From: Paramuribaculum sp.
GTDB taxonomy: Bacteria > Bacteroidota > Bacteroidia > Bacteroidales > Muribaculaceae
Assembly: GCA_029051835.1 (NCBI GenBank)
Contig: JAIDKJ010000034.1
Location: forward strand, 8,696-13,972
DNA length: 5,277 nucleotides
Direction: 5' to 3'
The notes beneath the pieces are model-generated. The model worked only from the letters and a program-made list of their open reading frames with translations, searched no databases and was not told the origin of the DNA. The translations under genes were made by a program, and so were the position numbers. Shown here in pieces: positions 1-5,277 of this stretch. Position 1 is the stretch's first letter; each line of letters begins with the position of its first letter.

Positions 1-22
1 AAATGCTTAGGTACCTCAATTT

Positions 23-57
23 GGGGGTACGGGGGGGAATGGGTTGACGGGGGGGGG
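23..57 (+). other. Putative G-quadruplex motif (four G-runs)
   Basis: Four G-runs occur in a row: five Gs at 23-27, seven at 31-37, three at 41-43 and nine at 49-57. The loops are TAC, AAT and TTGAC. This satisfies the usual G3+ N1-7 pattern on the plus strand. It lies in a stretch with no convincing gene, about 35 bases before a terminator stem. Whether it folds, or acts in DNA or RNA, cannot be told from sequence. The nine-G run is also a spot where slippage or a sequencing error in run length is plausible. Confidence 0.5.
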
Positions 58-91
58 TTGGTCCGCCGCGCTTCTGACGCCGCACAAATCC

Positions 92-130
92 AAATGGCGC
101 CGGGTTCAGATGGCCCGGCGCCATTTTTTT
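92..130 (+). terminator. Intrinsic terminator of an upstream plus-strand transcript
   Basis: A perfect 13-bp stem pairs 92-104 with 114-126. Its core is TGGCGCCGGG against CCCGGCGCCA, with three A-T pairs at the base and a 9-base loop at 105-113. Seven Ts follow at 124-130, the first three being part of the stem. On the opposite strand the stem is followed by only three Ts, so plus-strand termination is favoured. The gene it serves is not visible; it presumably ends at or left of the window edge. It separates that transcript from the promoter at 182-212. Confidence 0.85.
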
Positions 131-181
131 CACCAACACCCTTTTTAACACTGATCTCACGGGAAGCCGGGGTCAGCGGAC

Positions 182-212
182 TTGCACCTGTGGCCCGAGT
201 TTGCTAACTTTG
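182..212 (+). promoter_or_regulatory. Bacteroidetes-type sigma-ABfr promoter for the TamL-like gene
   Basis: A -33 element TTG at 182-184 and a -7 element TAACTTTG at 205-212 are separated by 20 bases. This matches the TTTG / TAnnTTTG promoter described for Bacteroides primary sigma factors, apart from C in place of the first T of the -33 box. The transcription start should fall at about 218-220, leaving a leader of roughly 20 bases before the GTG at 239. It sits after the terminator at 92-130, as expected for a new transcription unit, and probably drives all three plus-strand genes. Confidence 0.75.
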
Positions 213-238
213 CAGTTCCAATAAGCAAGAGAGTGACG

Positions 239-2632
239 GTGATTACATTTCGCAGCATAAAGACCCGCACATCCATAGCGCTCACAGCGCTATGGATGGC
301 GTGTGGCTGCAGCCCCGTGAAACATGTGCCCCAGGGACAGTATCTGCTCGACAATGCCGAGATAGTCATCACACAGACTCCCGATACCGCCGGAGGACGA
401 GGCAATGACGGGCAGGTGCGCAGTTCGGAGCTTGTCAACTATCTGCGGCAGACGCCCAACCACAAGGTGCTGGGTTTCCTGAAACTGCAGCTTGCCACCT
501 ACAGCCTTTCGGGCAAAGACTCCACCCACTGGTACAACCGATGGCTGCGACGCCTCGGACAGCCGCCGGTGATCTACAATCCGGATCTGACCGAAGCCTC
601 GCGACGTCAGCTCAGGCTCGCGCTCGTCAACCGTGGATTCATGCAGGCCTCAGTGGATGTCGACACCGTGCCCGACAGCATACGCCGCCGCATGGATGTC
701 AGCTATCGCGTCAACACCGGTCCGCGCCACCGTATAGCACGCATGGACTACGACATAGCCGACACTGCGATAGCGCGCATACTCCGAGCCGACTCGGCTC
801 TTCTGACACTCCGCGCGGGCGAACCGTTTGACCGCGACAGGCTCGACGAGGAGCGCTCACTGGTGACACGCCGTCTGCGCGACCACGGATACTACGCTTT
901 TGCCAAAGACTATATATCATACATAGCCGATACGGCCGAAAACTCCCTCGACGTGGATCTCACGATGGTGGTGAGGCCTCCCGTCGCGCCGGGAATCGTC
1001 ACAGACGGCACCGCCTCACCGGCCGAAGACGCGGCATCGATACCACATCTGACCTACAAAGTGAGGTCGGTATGGTTCATCACCGACTATGCCCCCAACT
1101 CCGACCGCACATGGCAACGCGACACCGTAAGCCGCGGCGACATCCACGTGGTGTATGGCCGCGACCGCTACATAAGACTATCGACCCTTGAGGAGAAATG
1201 CTTCATCGAGCCTGGACAGCTGTATTCGACGCGCGATGTCGACCTGACCTACCAGTCGCTTGCGCAGCTCGGCATACTGCGCTCCATCAACATCGACATG
1301 CAGCCTGTATCGGCGCCTGTCGACGGCAGCCAGTGGATCGACGCATACGTGTATCTGACACGCAACAAGAAGCAGGGAGCCACCCTGGAGCTTGAGGGCA
1401 CTAATTCGGAAGGCGATCTCGGTTTCGGCATCGGCGCCACCTATCAGCACCGCGACGTAGGGCGCGCTTCGAATCTGTTCACAGCCCAGTTCCGCATGAA
1501 CTACGAGAGCCTTTCGGGCAATCTGTCGGGACTGATCAACAACCGCTATACGGAGTATGCCGGCGAGGCCGGACTGACCTTCCCCCGTTTCCTGTTCCCC
1601 TTCCTGTCGGGCGAATACAAGCGCCGCATCAAGGCCACCACGGAGCTGGCCATATCGATGAACTATCAGGAGCGGCCCGAATACACGCGCATCATAGCCG
1701 GCGCAGCGTGGAAATACAAGTGGAGCGCACGGGCCGGACGCGAGCGCCGCACATTCGATCTGGTCGACGTCAATTATGTGTATCTCCCCGAAAGCACCAT
1801 CGACTTCATCAACCAGATAGCCCCCTCCAATCCGCTGCTACGCTACAGCTACGAAGACCACTTCATAATGCGGTCGGGCTACACGTTCTACCGCACCAAC
1901 CGCCGCATAGCTTCGGCCACCTCGCGCCGTCAGCCCACACAGCCGCTGGTGTATTCGCTGCGCGCCTCGGGCGAAGTGGCGGGCAACCTGCTCTACGCCC
2001 TGTCGTCGCTCACGCACGAGAAGAAACACAACGGCGTGTACCGCCTGTTCGGCATCCAGTATTCGCAATACGCCAAAGCCGAAGTTGACTACTCGATAGC
2101 CCGCAACTTCGCCGACCGCCACAGCGTGGCCTTCCACGTGGGAGCCGGCATCGGAGTGCCCTACGGCAATTCGCGAGTGCTTCCGTTCGAAAAGCGTTTT
2201 TATGCCGGAGGCGCCAACGGCGTCAGAGGCTGGGGTGTCAGAACCCTCGGCCCCGGAAGCTACGACTCGCGCAACTCCGTCACCGACTTCATCAACCAGT
2301 GCGGCGATATATCGCTGCTTCTCAACGTGGAGTACAGGATGAAACTGTTCTGGGTGTTCGAGGGCGCCCTGTTTGCCGACGCCGGCAATATCTGGACCAT
2401 CCACAACTACGAGAACCAGCGCGGAGGCATGTTTCACTTCTCTACTTTCTGGAAACAGATAGCCGCCAGCTACGGAGTGGGACTGCGCATGGACTTCAGC
2501 TACTTCCTGCTCCGTTTCGACCTCGGCATGAAAGCCCACGACCCGGCCGCCGACCGCGAACACTGGCCTATAATCCATCCGCGGTGGGGACGCGACGCGA
2601 CGTTCCACTTCTCGGTGGGATATCCGTTCTGA
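239..2632 (+). CDS. TamL-like lipidated BamA/TamA-family outer-membrane protein
   Basis: Predicted 797-residue outer-membrane protein of the BamA/TamA (Omp85) superfamily, likely acting in the assembly or homeostasis of outer-membrane proteins. The N-terminus is basic, then hydrophobic (about residues 11-21), and reaches Cys22 and Cys24 before the sequence SPVKHVPQGQYLL. A lipoprotein signal with Ala-Cys-Gly before Cys24 is the likeliest reading, matching the lipidated TamA variant (TamL) described in Bacteroidota. POTRA-like segments surround the G-[FY]-type motifs at about residues 133, 217 and 345. The C-terminal barrel runs from about 380 to 797, has the loop-6 motif VRGW at 662-665 (family usually VRG plus an aromatic), and ends in Phe like other outer-membrane proteins. 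The open frame extends up to a TTG at 182, but that codon lies inside the -33 box, upstream of the predicted transcript start. GTG 239 was chosen; GTG 233 is an alternative. No TamB partner is visible in the window. The family is secure; the TamL subtype is inferred. Confidence 0.88.
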   Translation: MITFRSIKTRTSIALTALWMACGCSPVKHVPQGQYLLDNAEIVITQTPDTAGGRGNDGQVRSSELVNYLRQTPNHKVLGFLKLQLATYSLSGKDSTHWYNRWLRRLGQPPVIYNPDLTEASRRQLRLALVNRGFMQASVDVDTVPDSIRRRMDVSYRVNTGPRHRIARMDYDIADTAIARILRADSALLTLRAGEPFDRDRLDEERSLVTRRLRDHGYYAFAKDYISYIADTAENSLDVDLTMVVRPPVAPGIVTDGTASPAEDAASIPHLTYKVRSVWFITDYAPNSDRTWQRDTVSRGDIHVVYGRDRYIRLSTLEEKCFIEPGQLYSTRDVDLTYQSLAQLGILRSINIDMQPVSAPVDGSQWIDAYVYLTRNKKQGATLELEGTNSEGDLGFGIGATYQHRDVGRASNLFTAQFRMNYESLSGNLSGLINNRYTEYAGEAGLTFPRFLFPFLSGEYKRRIKATTELAISMNYQERPEYTRIIAGAAWKYKWSARAGRERRTFDLVDVNYVYLPESTIDFINQIAPSNPLLRYSYEDHFIMRSGYTFYRTNRRIASATSRRQPTQPLVYSLRASGEVAGNLLYALSSLTHEKKHNGVYRLFGIQYSQYAKAEVDYSIARNFADRHSVAFHVGAGIGVPYGNSRVLPFEKRFYAGGANGVRGWGVRTLGPGSYDSRNSVTDFINQCGDISLLLNVEYRMKLFWVFEGALFADAGNIWTIHNYENQRGGMFHFSTFWKQIAASYGVGLRMDFSYFLLRFDLGMKAHDPAADREHWPIIHPRWGRDATFHFSVGYPF
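270..298. repeat. Perfect inverted repeat (hairpin) within the signal-peptide codons
   Basis: The arm ATCCATAGCGCT at 271-282 is an exact reverse complement of AGCGCTATGGAT at 286-297, with a 3-base CAC loop at 283-285. C270 and G298 extend the stem to 13 bp. It overlaps codons 11-20 of the TamL-like gene and begins about 50 bases after the predicted transcription start. No T-run follows, so it is not an intrinsic terminator. It could fold in the nascent mRNA, or serve as a palindromic protein-binding site; neither can be decided here. Confidence 0.8.
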
Positions 2633-2650
2633 ACCCGCCCGCCACACGAT

Positions 2651-2689
2651 ATGCAACGACTCACACCCCAGACACGACTTCAATCATGA
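2651..2689 (+). other. Possible 12-codon upstream ORF overlapping the HAD gene start
   Basis: In the 53-base gap after the TamL-like gene, ATG at 2651 opens a short frame encoding MQRLTPQTRLQS. Its TGA at 2687-2689 overlaps the next gene's ATG at 2686-2688 as ATGA, a layout typical of translational coupling. The first 11 bases (ATGCAACGACT) nearly repeat the start of the phosphatase gene (ATGAAACGACT, 10 of 11 identical). It may be chance, and there is no evidence of translation. Confidence 0.2.
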
Positions 2690-3354
2690 AACGACTTGTG
2701 ATATTTGATCTCGACGGCACCCTGCTCGACACCATAGGCGATCTGGCCAATGCCACCAACCACGCCCTGAAAGCGATGGGCTTCAAGCCGCATCCGCTCG
2801 GCGTATATCCGATGCTCGTAGGCAACGGAGTGACCAAACTCATAGAGCGCGCCCTCCCCGAAGAGGACCGCAGCGAGGCCACCATAGAGGCCATGCACCG
2901 CCACTTCACCGAATACTACGGCGAGCACTGCACCGACACCACCCGTCCGTATCCGGGCATCGAACAGCTTCTGGCCGACCTCACGGCTGAGGGGATAAGC
3001 GTGGCCGTGGCCTCCAACAAATATCAGGAAGCGACGGCAAAACTTGTCGGCACATTCTTCCCCGACGTGCCCTGGGTAGCCGTGGAGGGTCATCGCGAAG
3101 GGGTGCCGACCAAGCCGGATCCCTCGATAGTGTTCGAGATCCTTTCGGGACATCCCACACCCAAGGCCGAAGTGCTGTATGTGGGCGATTCCGGAGTGGA
3201 TATGGACACAGCCTTCCGCGCATGCGTCGAATCGTGCGGAGTGACGTGGGGCTTCCGTTCGCGCGAGGAGCTGGAGCAGCACCACACCGACCACATCGTA
3301 AGCGACACCTCGGCCATAATGCGCATAGCTATGGGCACAACAAGCATCTACTGA
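2686..3354 (+). CDS. gph: Phosphoglycolate phosphatase-type HAD hydrolase
   Basis: A 222-residue cytoplasmic phosphatase of the haloacid dehalogenase superfamily, with the four HAD motifs in order. Motif I is DLDGT at residues 8-12 (Asp8 nucleophile, Asp10 acid/base). Motif II is Ser110 in VASNK. Motif III is Lys143 in TKPDP. Motif IV is GDSGVD at 167-172, with Asp168 and Asp172 for Mg binding. A helical C1-type cap lies between motifs I and II, about residues 16-85. The length and the LLDTIGDLANATNHAL segment fit the Gph/PpaX group, which dephosphorylates 2-phosphoglycolate (formed in DNA repair) or related small phosphates. The true substrate cannot be fixed from sequence, so the symbol is provisional. 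The ATG follows the TamL-like gene by 53 bases, and purB starts 28 bases after the stop, so an operon is likely. The frame is open upstream of the ATG but has no better start, and the DLDGT motif is placed normally from here. Confidence 0.9.
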   Translation: MKRLVIFDLDGTLLDTIGDLANATNHALKAMGFKPHPLGVYPMLVGNGVTKLIERALPEEDRSEATIEAMHRHFTEYYGEHCTDTTRPYPGIEQLLADLTAEGISVAVASNKYQEATAKLVGTFFPDVPWVAVEGHREGVPTKPDPSIVFEILSGHPTPKAEVLYVGDSGVDMDTAFRACVESCGVTWGFRSREELEQHHTDHIVSDTSAIMRIAMGTTSIY

Positions 3355-3382
3355 CATATACAATTTTCACACCATCATCAAT

Positions 3383-4726
3383 ATGCAACTCGACACACTT
3401 ACAGCGATCTCTCCGATCGACGGACGCTACCGTTCCAAATGCGAGCCTCTCGCCGGCTACTTCTCCGAATTCGCTCTCATACGCTACCGCGTGAGGGTGG
3501 AAGTGGAGTATTTCATTGCACTGTGTCAGATACCTCTGCCTCAGCTGGCGGGAGTGGACCACTCACTATTTCCGGCCCTGCGCGCCATCTATACCGGCTT
3601 CACGGAGGCCGACGCCGCAGCGGTGAAGGAGATAGAGCGCACCACCAACCACGACGTGAAAGCCGTGGAGTATTTCCTCAAGCAGCGCTTCGACGCTCTG
3701 GGACTTGAAGCCTACAAGGAGTTCATACATTTCGGCCTGACATCGCAGGACATCAACAACACGGCCGTGCCGATGTCGATACGCGAGGCTCTCAACGACG
3801 TATATATCCCCCTGATGGAGCGTCTGCAGAGCGAGCTCGACCGCATGGCTTCGGAATGGGCCGAGATACCGATGCTCGCCAAGACCCACGGCCAGCCCGC
3901 CTCGCCCACACGCCTGGGCAAGGAGATTGGGGTCTTCGCCTACCGCCTGCGCACCCAGATAGCTTCGCTCAAAGCAGTGGCGATAAGCGGCAAATTCGGC
4001 GGCGCCACAGGCAACTTCAACGCCCACCTGACAGCTTTCCCCGAAATCGACTGGCAGAGGTTCGCCGCCAACTTTCTCAGCAGCCATCTCGGCATAGAGC
4101 GCGAGCAGCTGACCACACAGATCTCCAACTACGACAATCTGGCAGCCCTGTTCGACGCCATGCGCCGCGTCAACACAATAATCATTGACCTCGACCGCGA
4201 TATATGGCAGTATATCTCGATGGAGTACTTCAAGCAGCGTATCAAAGAGGGCGAGGTAGGATCGTCGGCAATGCCCCACAAGGTGAACCCCATCGACTTC
4301 GAGAATTCCGAAGGCAATCTGGGAATAGCCGACGCCATACTCGGCCACCTGTCGACAAAGCTGCCGATATCGCGTCTGCAGCGCGACCTGACCGACTCCA
4401 CCGTGCTGCGTAACGTGGGAGTGCCTGTGGCTCATACCGTCATAGCTGTCGAGAGCACCCTCAAGGGTCTGTCGAAGCTCATCCTCAACCAGCCCGCGAT
4501 CGACCGTGACCTCGACTCGATGTGGTCGGTAGTGGCCGAAGGAATCCAAACGATACTCCGTCGCGAGGGCTATCCGCACCCCTACGAAACTCTCAAGCAG
4601 CTCACCCGCACCAACTCGCAGGTGACGGCCGAAAGCATCGCGGCATTTATCGATACTCTCGCCGTGAGCGACGAAGTGAAAGCCGAACTGCGTCGCCTGT
4701 CGCCCCACAGCTACACCGGATACTGA
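3383..4726 (+). CDS. purB: Adenylosuccinate lyase
   Basis: A 447-residue cytoplasmic lyase of the fumarase/aspartase superfamily. It releases fumarate twice in purine synthesis: from SAICAR to give AICAR, and from adenylosuccinate to give AMP. The N-terminus carries SPIDGRY (residues 10-16), typical of the E. coli-type PurB. HFGLTSQDINNT lies at 116-127 and KTHGQPASPTRLGKE starts at 167, with His169 as the likely catalytic acid. The superfamily signature GSSAMPHKVNP is at 293-303, with Ser295 as the likely catalytic base; DFENSEGNLG follows, as in E. coli PurB. Length is close to the roughly 456 residues of the E. coli enzyme, with a slightly shorter C-terminus ending SYTGY. The ATG comes 28 bases after the phosphatase stop, behind an A/T-rich stretch without a Shine-Dalgarno site, as is usual in this phylum. 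A terminator follows 30 bases after the stop. Nothing is missing or broken. Confidence 0.97.
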   Translation: MQLDTLTAISPIDGRYRSKCEPLAGYFSEFALIRYRVRVEVEYFIALCQIPLPQLAGVDHSLFPALRAIYTGFTEADAAAVKEIERTTNHDVKAVEYFLKQRFDALGLEAYKEFIHFGLTSQDINNTAVPMSIREALNDVYIPLMERLQSELDRMASEWAEIPMLAKTHGQPASPTRLGKEIGVFAYRLRTQIASLKAVAISGKFGGATGNFNAHLTAFPEIDWQRFAANFLSSHLGIEREQLTTQISNYDNLAALFDAMRRVNTIIIDLDRDIWQYISMEYFKQRIKEGEVGSSAMPHKVNPIDFENSEGNLGIADAILGHLSTKLPISRLQRDLTDSTVLRNVGVPVAHTVIAVESTLKGLSKLILNQPAIDRDLDSMWSVVAEGIQTILRREGYPHPYETLKQLTRTNSQVTAESIAAFIDTLAVSDEVKAELRRLSPHSYTGY

Positions 4727-4756
4727 TCCTCCGAACGACAGAACACGACACAAATA

Positions 4757-4802
4757 CAGCCGGGCAATCATGATGACTGCCCGGCTGCTTTATTTTGTCT
4801 TT
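4757..4802 (+). terminator. Intrinsic terminator after purB
   Basis: CAGCCGGGCA at 4757-4766 pairs perfectly with TGCCCGGCTG at 4778-4787, a 10-bp GC-rich stem. The 11-base loop contains the small palindrome ATCATGAT. A T-rich tail (4788-4803, interrupted by A, G and C) follows on the plus strand. It lies between the convergent purB and pnp genes. On the minus strand the stem is followed by TGTATTTGTG, a poorer tail, so service to pnp is possible but weaker. Confidence 0.85.
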
Positions 4803-4840
4803 CGTGCCGATCCGCTATCGGGGATCAGCCGCCGACCGTC

Positions 4841-5277
4841 TTAACGGCGCGGTCCGCGGGGTCCGCGGTCGCCACCCTCGCGACGGGGACGATCGCCGCC
4901 TTCACGGCGCGGACGGTCGCCACGGGGAGCGCGCTCGCGCTCTACGTATCCTTCGGGTTTGGGCTGAAGGGCACGCATCGAGAGGCGATACTTGCCGGTC
5001 TTCTTGTCGATCTCTATGAGCTTCACCTCCACGGTGTCGCCCTCCTTGAGGCCCGACGACTCCATGTTCTCGAGGCGGTTCCACGATATCTCGGAGATGT
5101 GGAGGAGTCCGTCGCGGTTGGGCATGAACTCTACGAATGCTCCGAATTCGAGTATCGAGCGAACCTTGCCGGTGTAGGTCTTGCCCTCTTCGGGAAGTTC
5201 GACGATGGCGTTGATCATCTCCAGCGCCTTGTCGATCGACGCCTTGTTGGCCGCAGCGACCTCGATATAGCCGCCCT
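4841..5277 (-). CDS. pnp: Polynucleotide phosphorylase, C-terminal part (5' end outside window)
   Basis: The frame is open through the right edge, so only the last 144 or so residues are seen. Pnp is the phosphorolytic 3'-5' exoribonuclease of RNA turnover, normally a trimer of about 700-750 residues per chain. Visible parts, in order, are the end of the KH domain ([20 protein letters not shown], just inside the edge) and the S1 RNA-binding domain (nt 5182 down to about 4967, with [23 protein letters not shown] and YRLSMRAL). A 41-residue Arg/Gly-rich tail (4966-4844) follows and ends in GPRGPRR. The KH-S1 order and spacing separate it from other S1 proteins such as RpsA or RNase E/G. An ATG at 5216-5218 is internal, not the start. 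The tail is strongly basic and likely disordered, and it may add RNA contact; that is inference. The gene converges on purB, with 114 bases between stop codons. Confidence 0.94.
   Translation of the reverse strand, partial: GGYIEVAAANKASIDKALEMINAIVELPEEGKTYTGKVRSILEFGAFVEFMPNRDGLLHISEISWNRLENMESSGLKEGDTVEVKLIEIDKKTGKYRLSMRALQPKPEGYVERERAPRGDRPRREGGDRPRREGGDRGPRGPRR
4851..4868 (-). repeat. Tandem 9-base repeat at the 3' end of pnp
   Basis: GGTCCGCGG occurs twice head to tail on the plus strand (4851-4859 and 4860-4868). It corresponds to the GPRGPR part of the Pnp tail. Here, unlike the adjacent 24-base repeat, the copies are identical in DNA, which suggests a recent duplication or a slippage-prone site. 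Confidence 0.7.
4874..4921 (-). repeat. Two tandem 8-residue repeats in the Pnp tail
   Basis: The unit GDRPRREG is encoded twice in a row, at 4921-4898 and then 4897-4874 on the minus strand, followed by a partial third copy (GDRG, 4873-4862). The two full copies are identical as protein, yet six of the eight codons differ synonymously. The protein repeat is therefore not a fresh DNA duplication. It lies in the basic tail after the S1 domain. Confidence 0.8.

Noticed and set aside
1..124. Minus-strand frame from an ATG at 124 running off the left edge
   Set aside because: It starts inside the terminator stem, and its Pro-rich translation simply reflects the G-runs. No homology is recognised.
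2222..2233. VRGW in place of VRGF/VRGY in barrel loop 6
   Set aside because: An aromatic is kept at this position and Trp appears familiar in Bacteroidota homologues, so it is not treated as unusual.
1838..2683. Minus-strand open frame of 281 codons opposite the 3' part of the TamL-like gene
   Set aside because: It is an antisense shadow of the barrel-coding region, with no domain or promoter of its own.
2299..2685. In-frame upstream extension of the phosphatase into the TamL-like gene
   Set aside because: The extension would overlap the barrel by over 300 bases, and its residues do not resemble a HAD cap or any domain. ATG 2686 puts DLDGT at the normal position.
3355..3382. Possible separate purB promoter in the 28-base gap
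   Set aside because: The A/T-rich stretch lacks a TAnnTTTG -7 element with a correctly spaced -33 box. It fits an ordinary Bacteroidetes translation-start region better.
3566..4771. Long minus-strand open frame (about 400 codons) opposite purB
   Set aside because: It mirrors a clear purB gene in high-GC DNA. The translation is rich in Gly, Val, His and Arg, shows no recognisable domain, and runs through the purB terminator.
4807..4826. Small alternative hairpins (CCGAT/ATCGG and GATCC/GGATC) that might terminate pnp
   Set aside because: The stems are only 5 bp, mutually exclusive, and followed by no T-run on the minus strand.

Overview
The window looks like ordinary chromosomal DNA of a GC-rich member of the Bacteroidales, possibly Muribaculaceae. 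This placement rests on four things: a Bacteroidetes-type promoter (TTG, 20-bp spacer, TAnnTTTG), no strong Shine-Dalgarno sites, a lipoprotein version of the BamA/TamA barrel family, and heavy use of the Ile codon ATA despite high GC. The genus is inference only.

Layout: positions 1-181 hold no convincing gene. They contain a G-run cluster that fits a G-quadruplex pattern (23-57) and a strong intrinsic terminator (92-130), probably belonging to a transcript that starts left of the window. A promoter at 182-212 then begins a three-gene, plus-strand block: a lipidated TamA/BamA-like outer-membrane protein (239-2632), a phosphoglycolate-phosphatase-type HAD hydrolase (2686-3354) and adenylosuccinate lyase purB (3383-4726). 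The gaps are 53 and 28 bp with no terminator or recognisable promoter in them, and the block ends at a terminator at 4757-4802. Convergent to it, on the minus strand, is the 3' end of pnp, polynucleotide phosphorylase (4841 to beyond 5277), covering the end of the KH domain, the S1 domain and an Arg/Gly-rich tail.

The genes are housekeeping: outer-membrane biogenesis, 2-phosphoglycolate clearance, purine synthesis and RNA turnover. Their co-transcription looks like a mixed operon rather than one pathway. I do not see a mobile element, CRISPR array, tRNA, rRNA or a new multi-gene system. The items most worth a second look are a perfect hairpin buried in the signal-peptide codons of the TamL-like gene, the G-run cluster near the left edge, and the repeated Arg/Gly-rich tail of Pnp whose protein repeat is kept while its codons differ.
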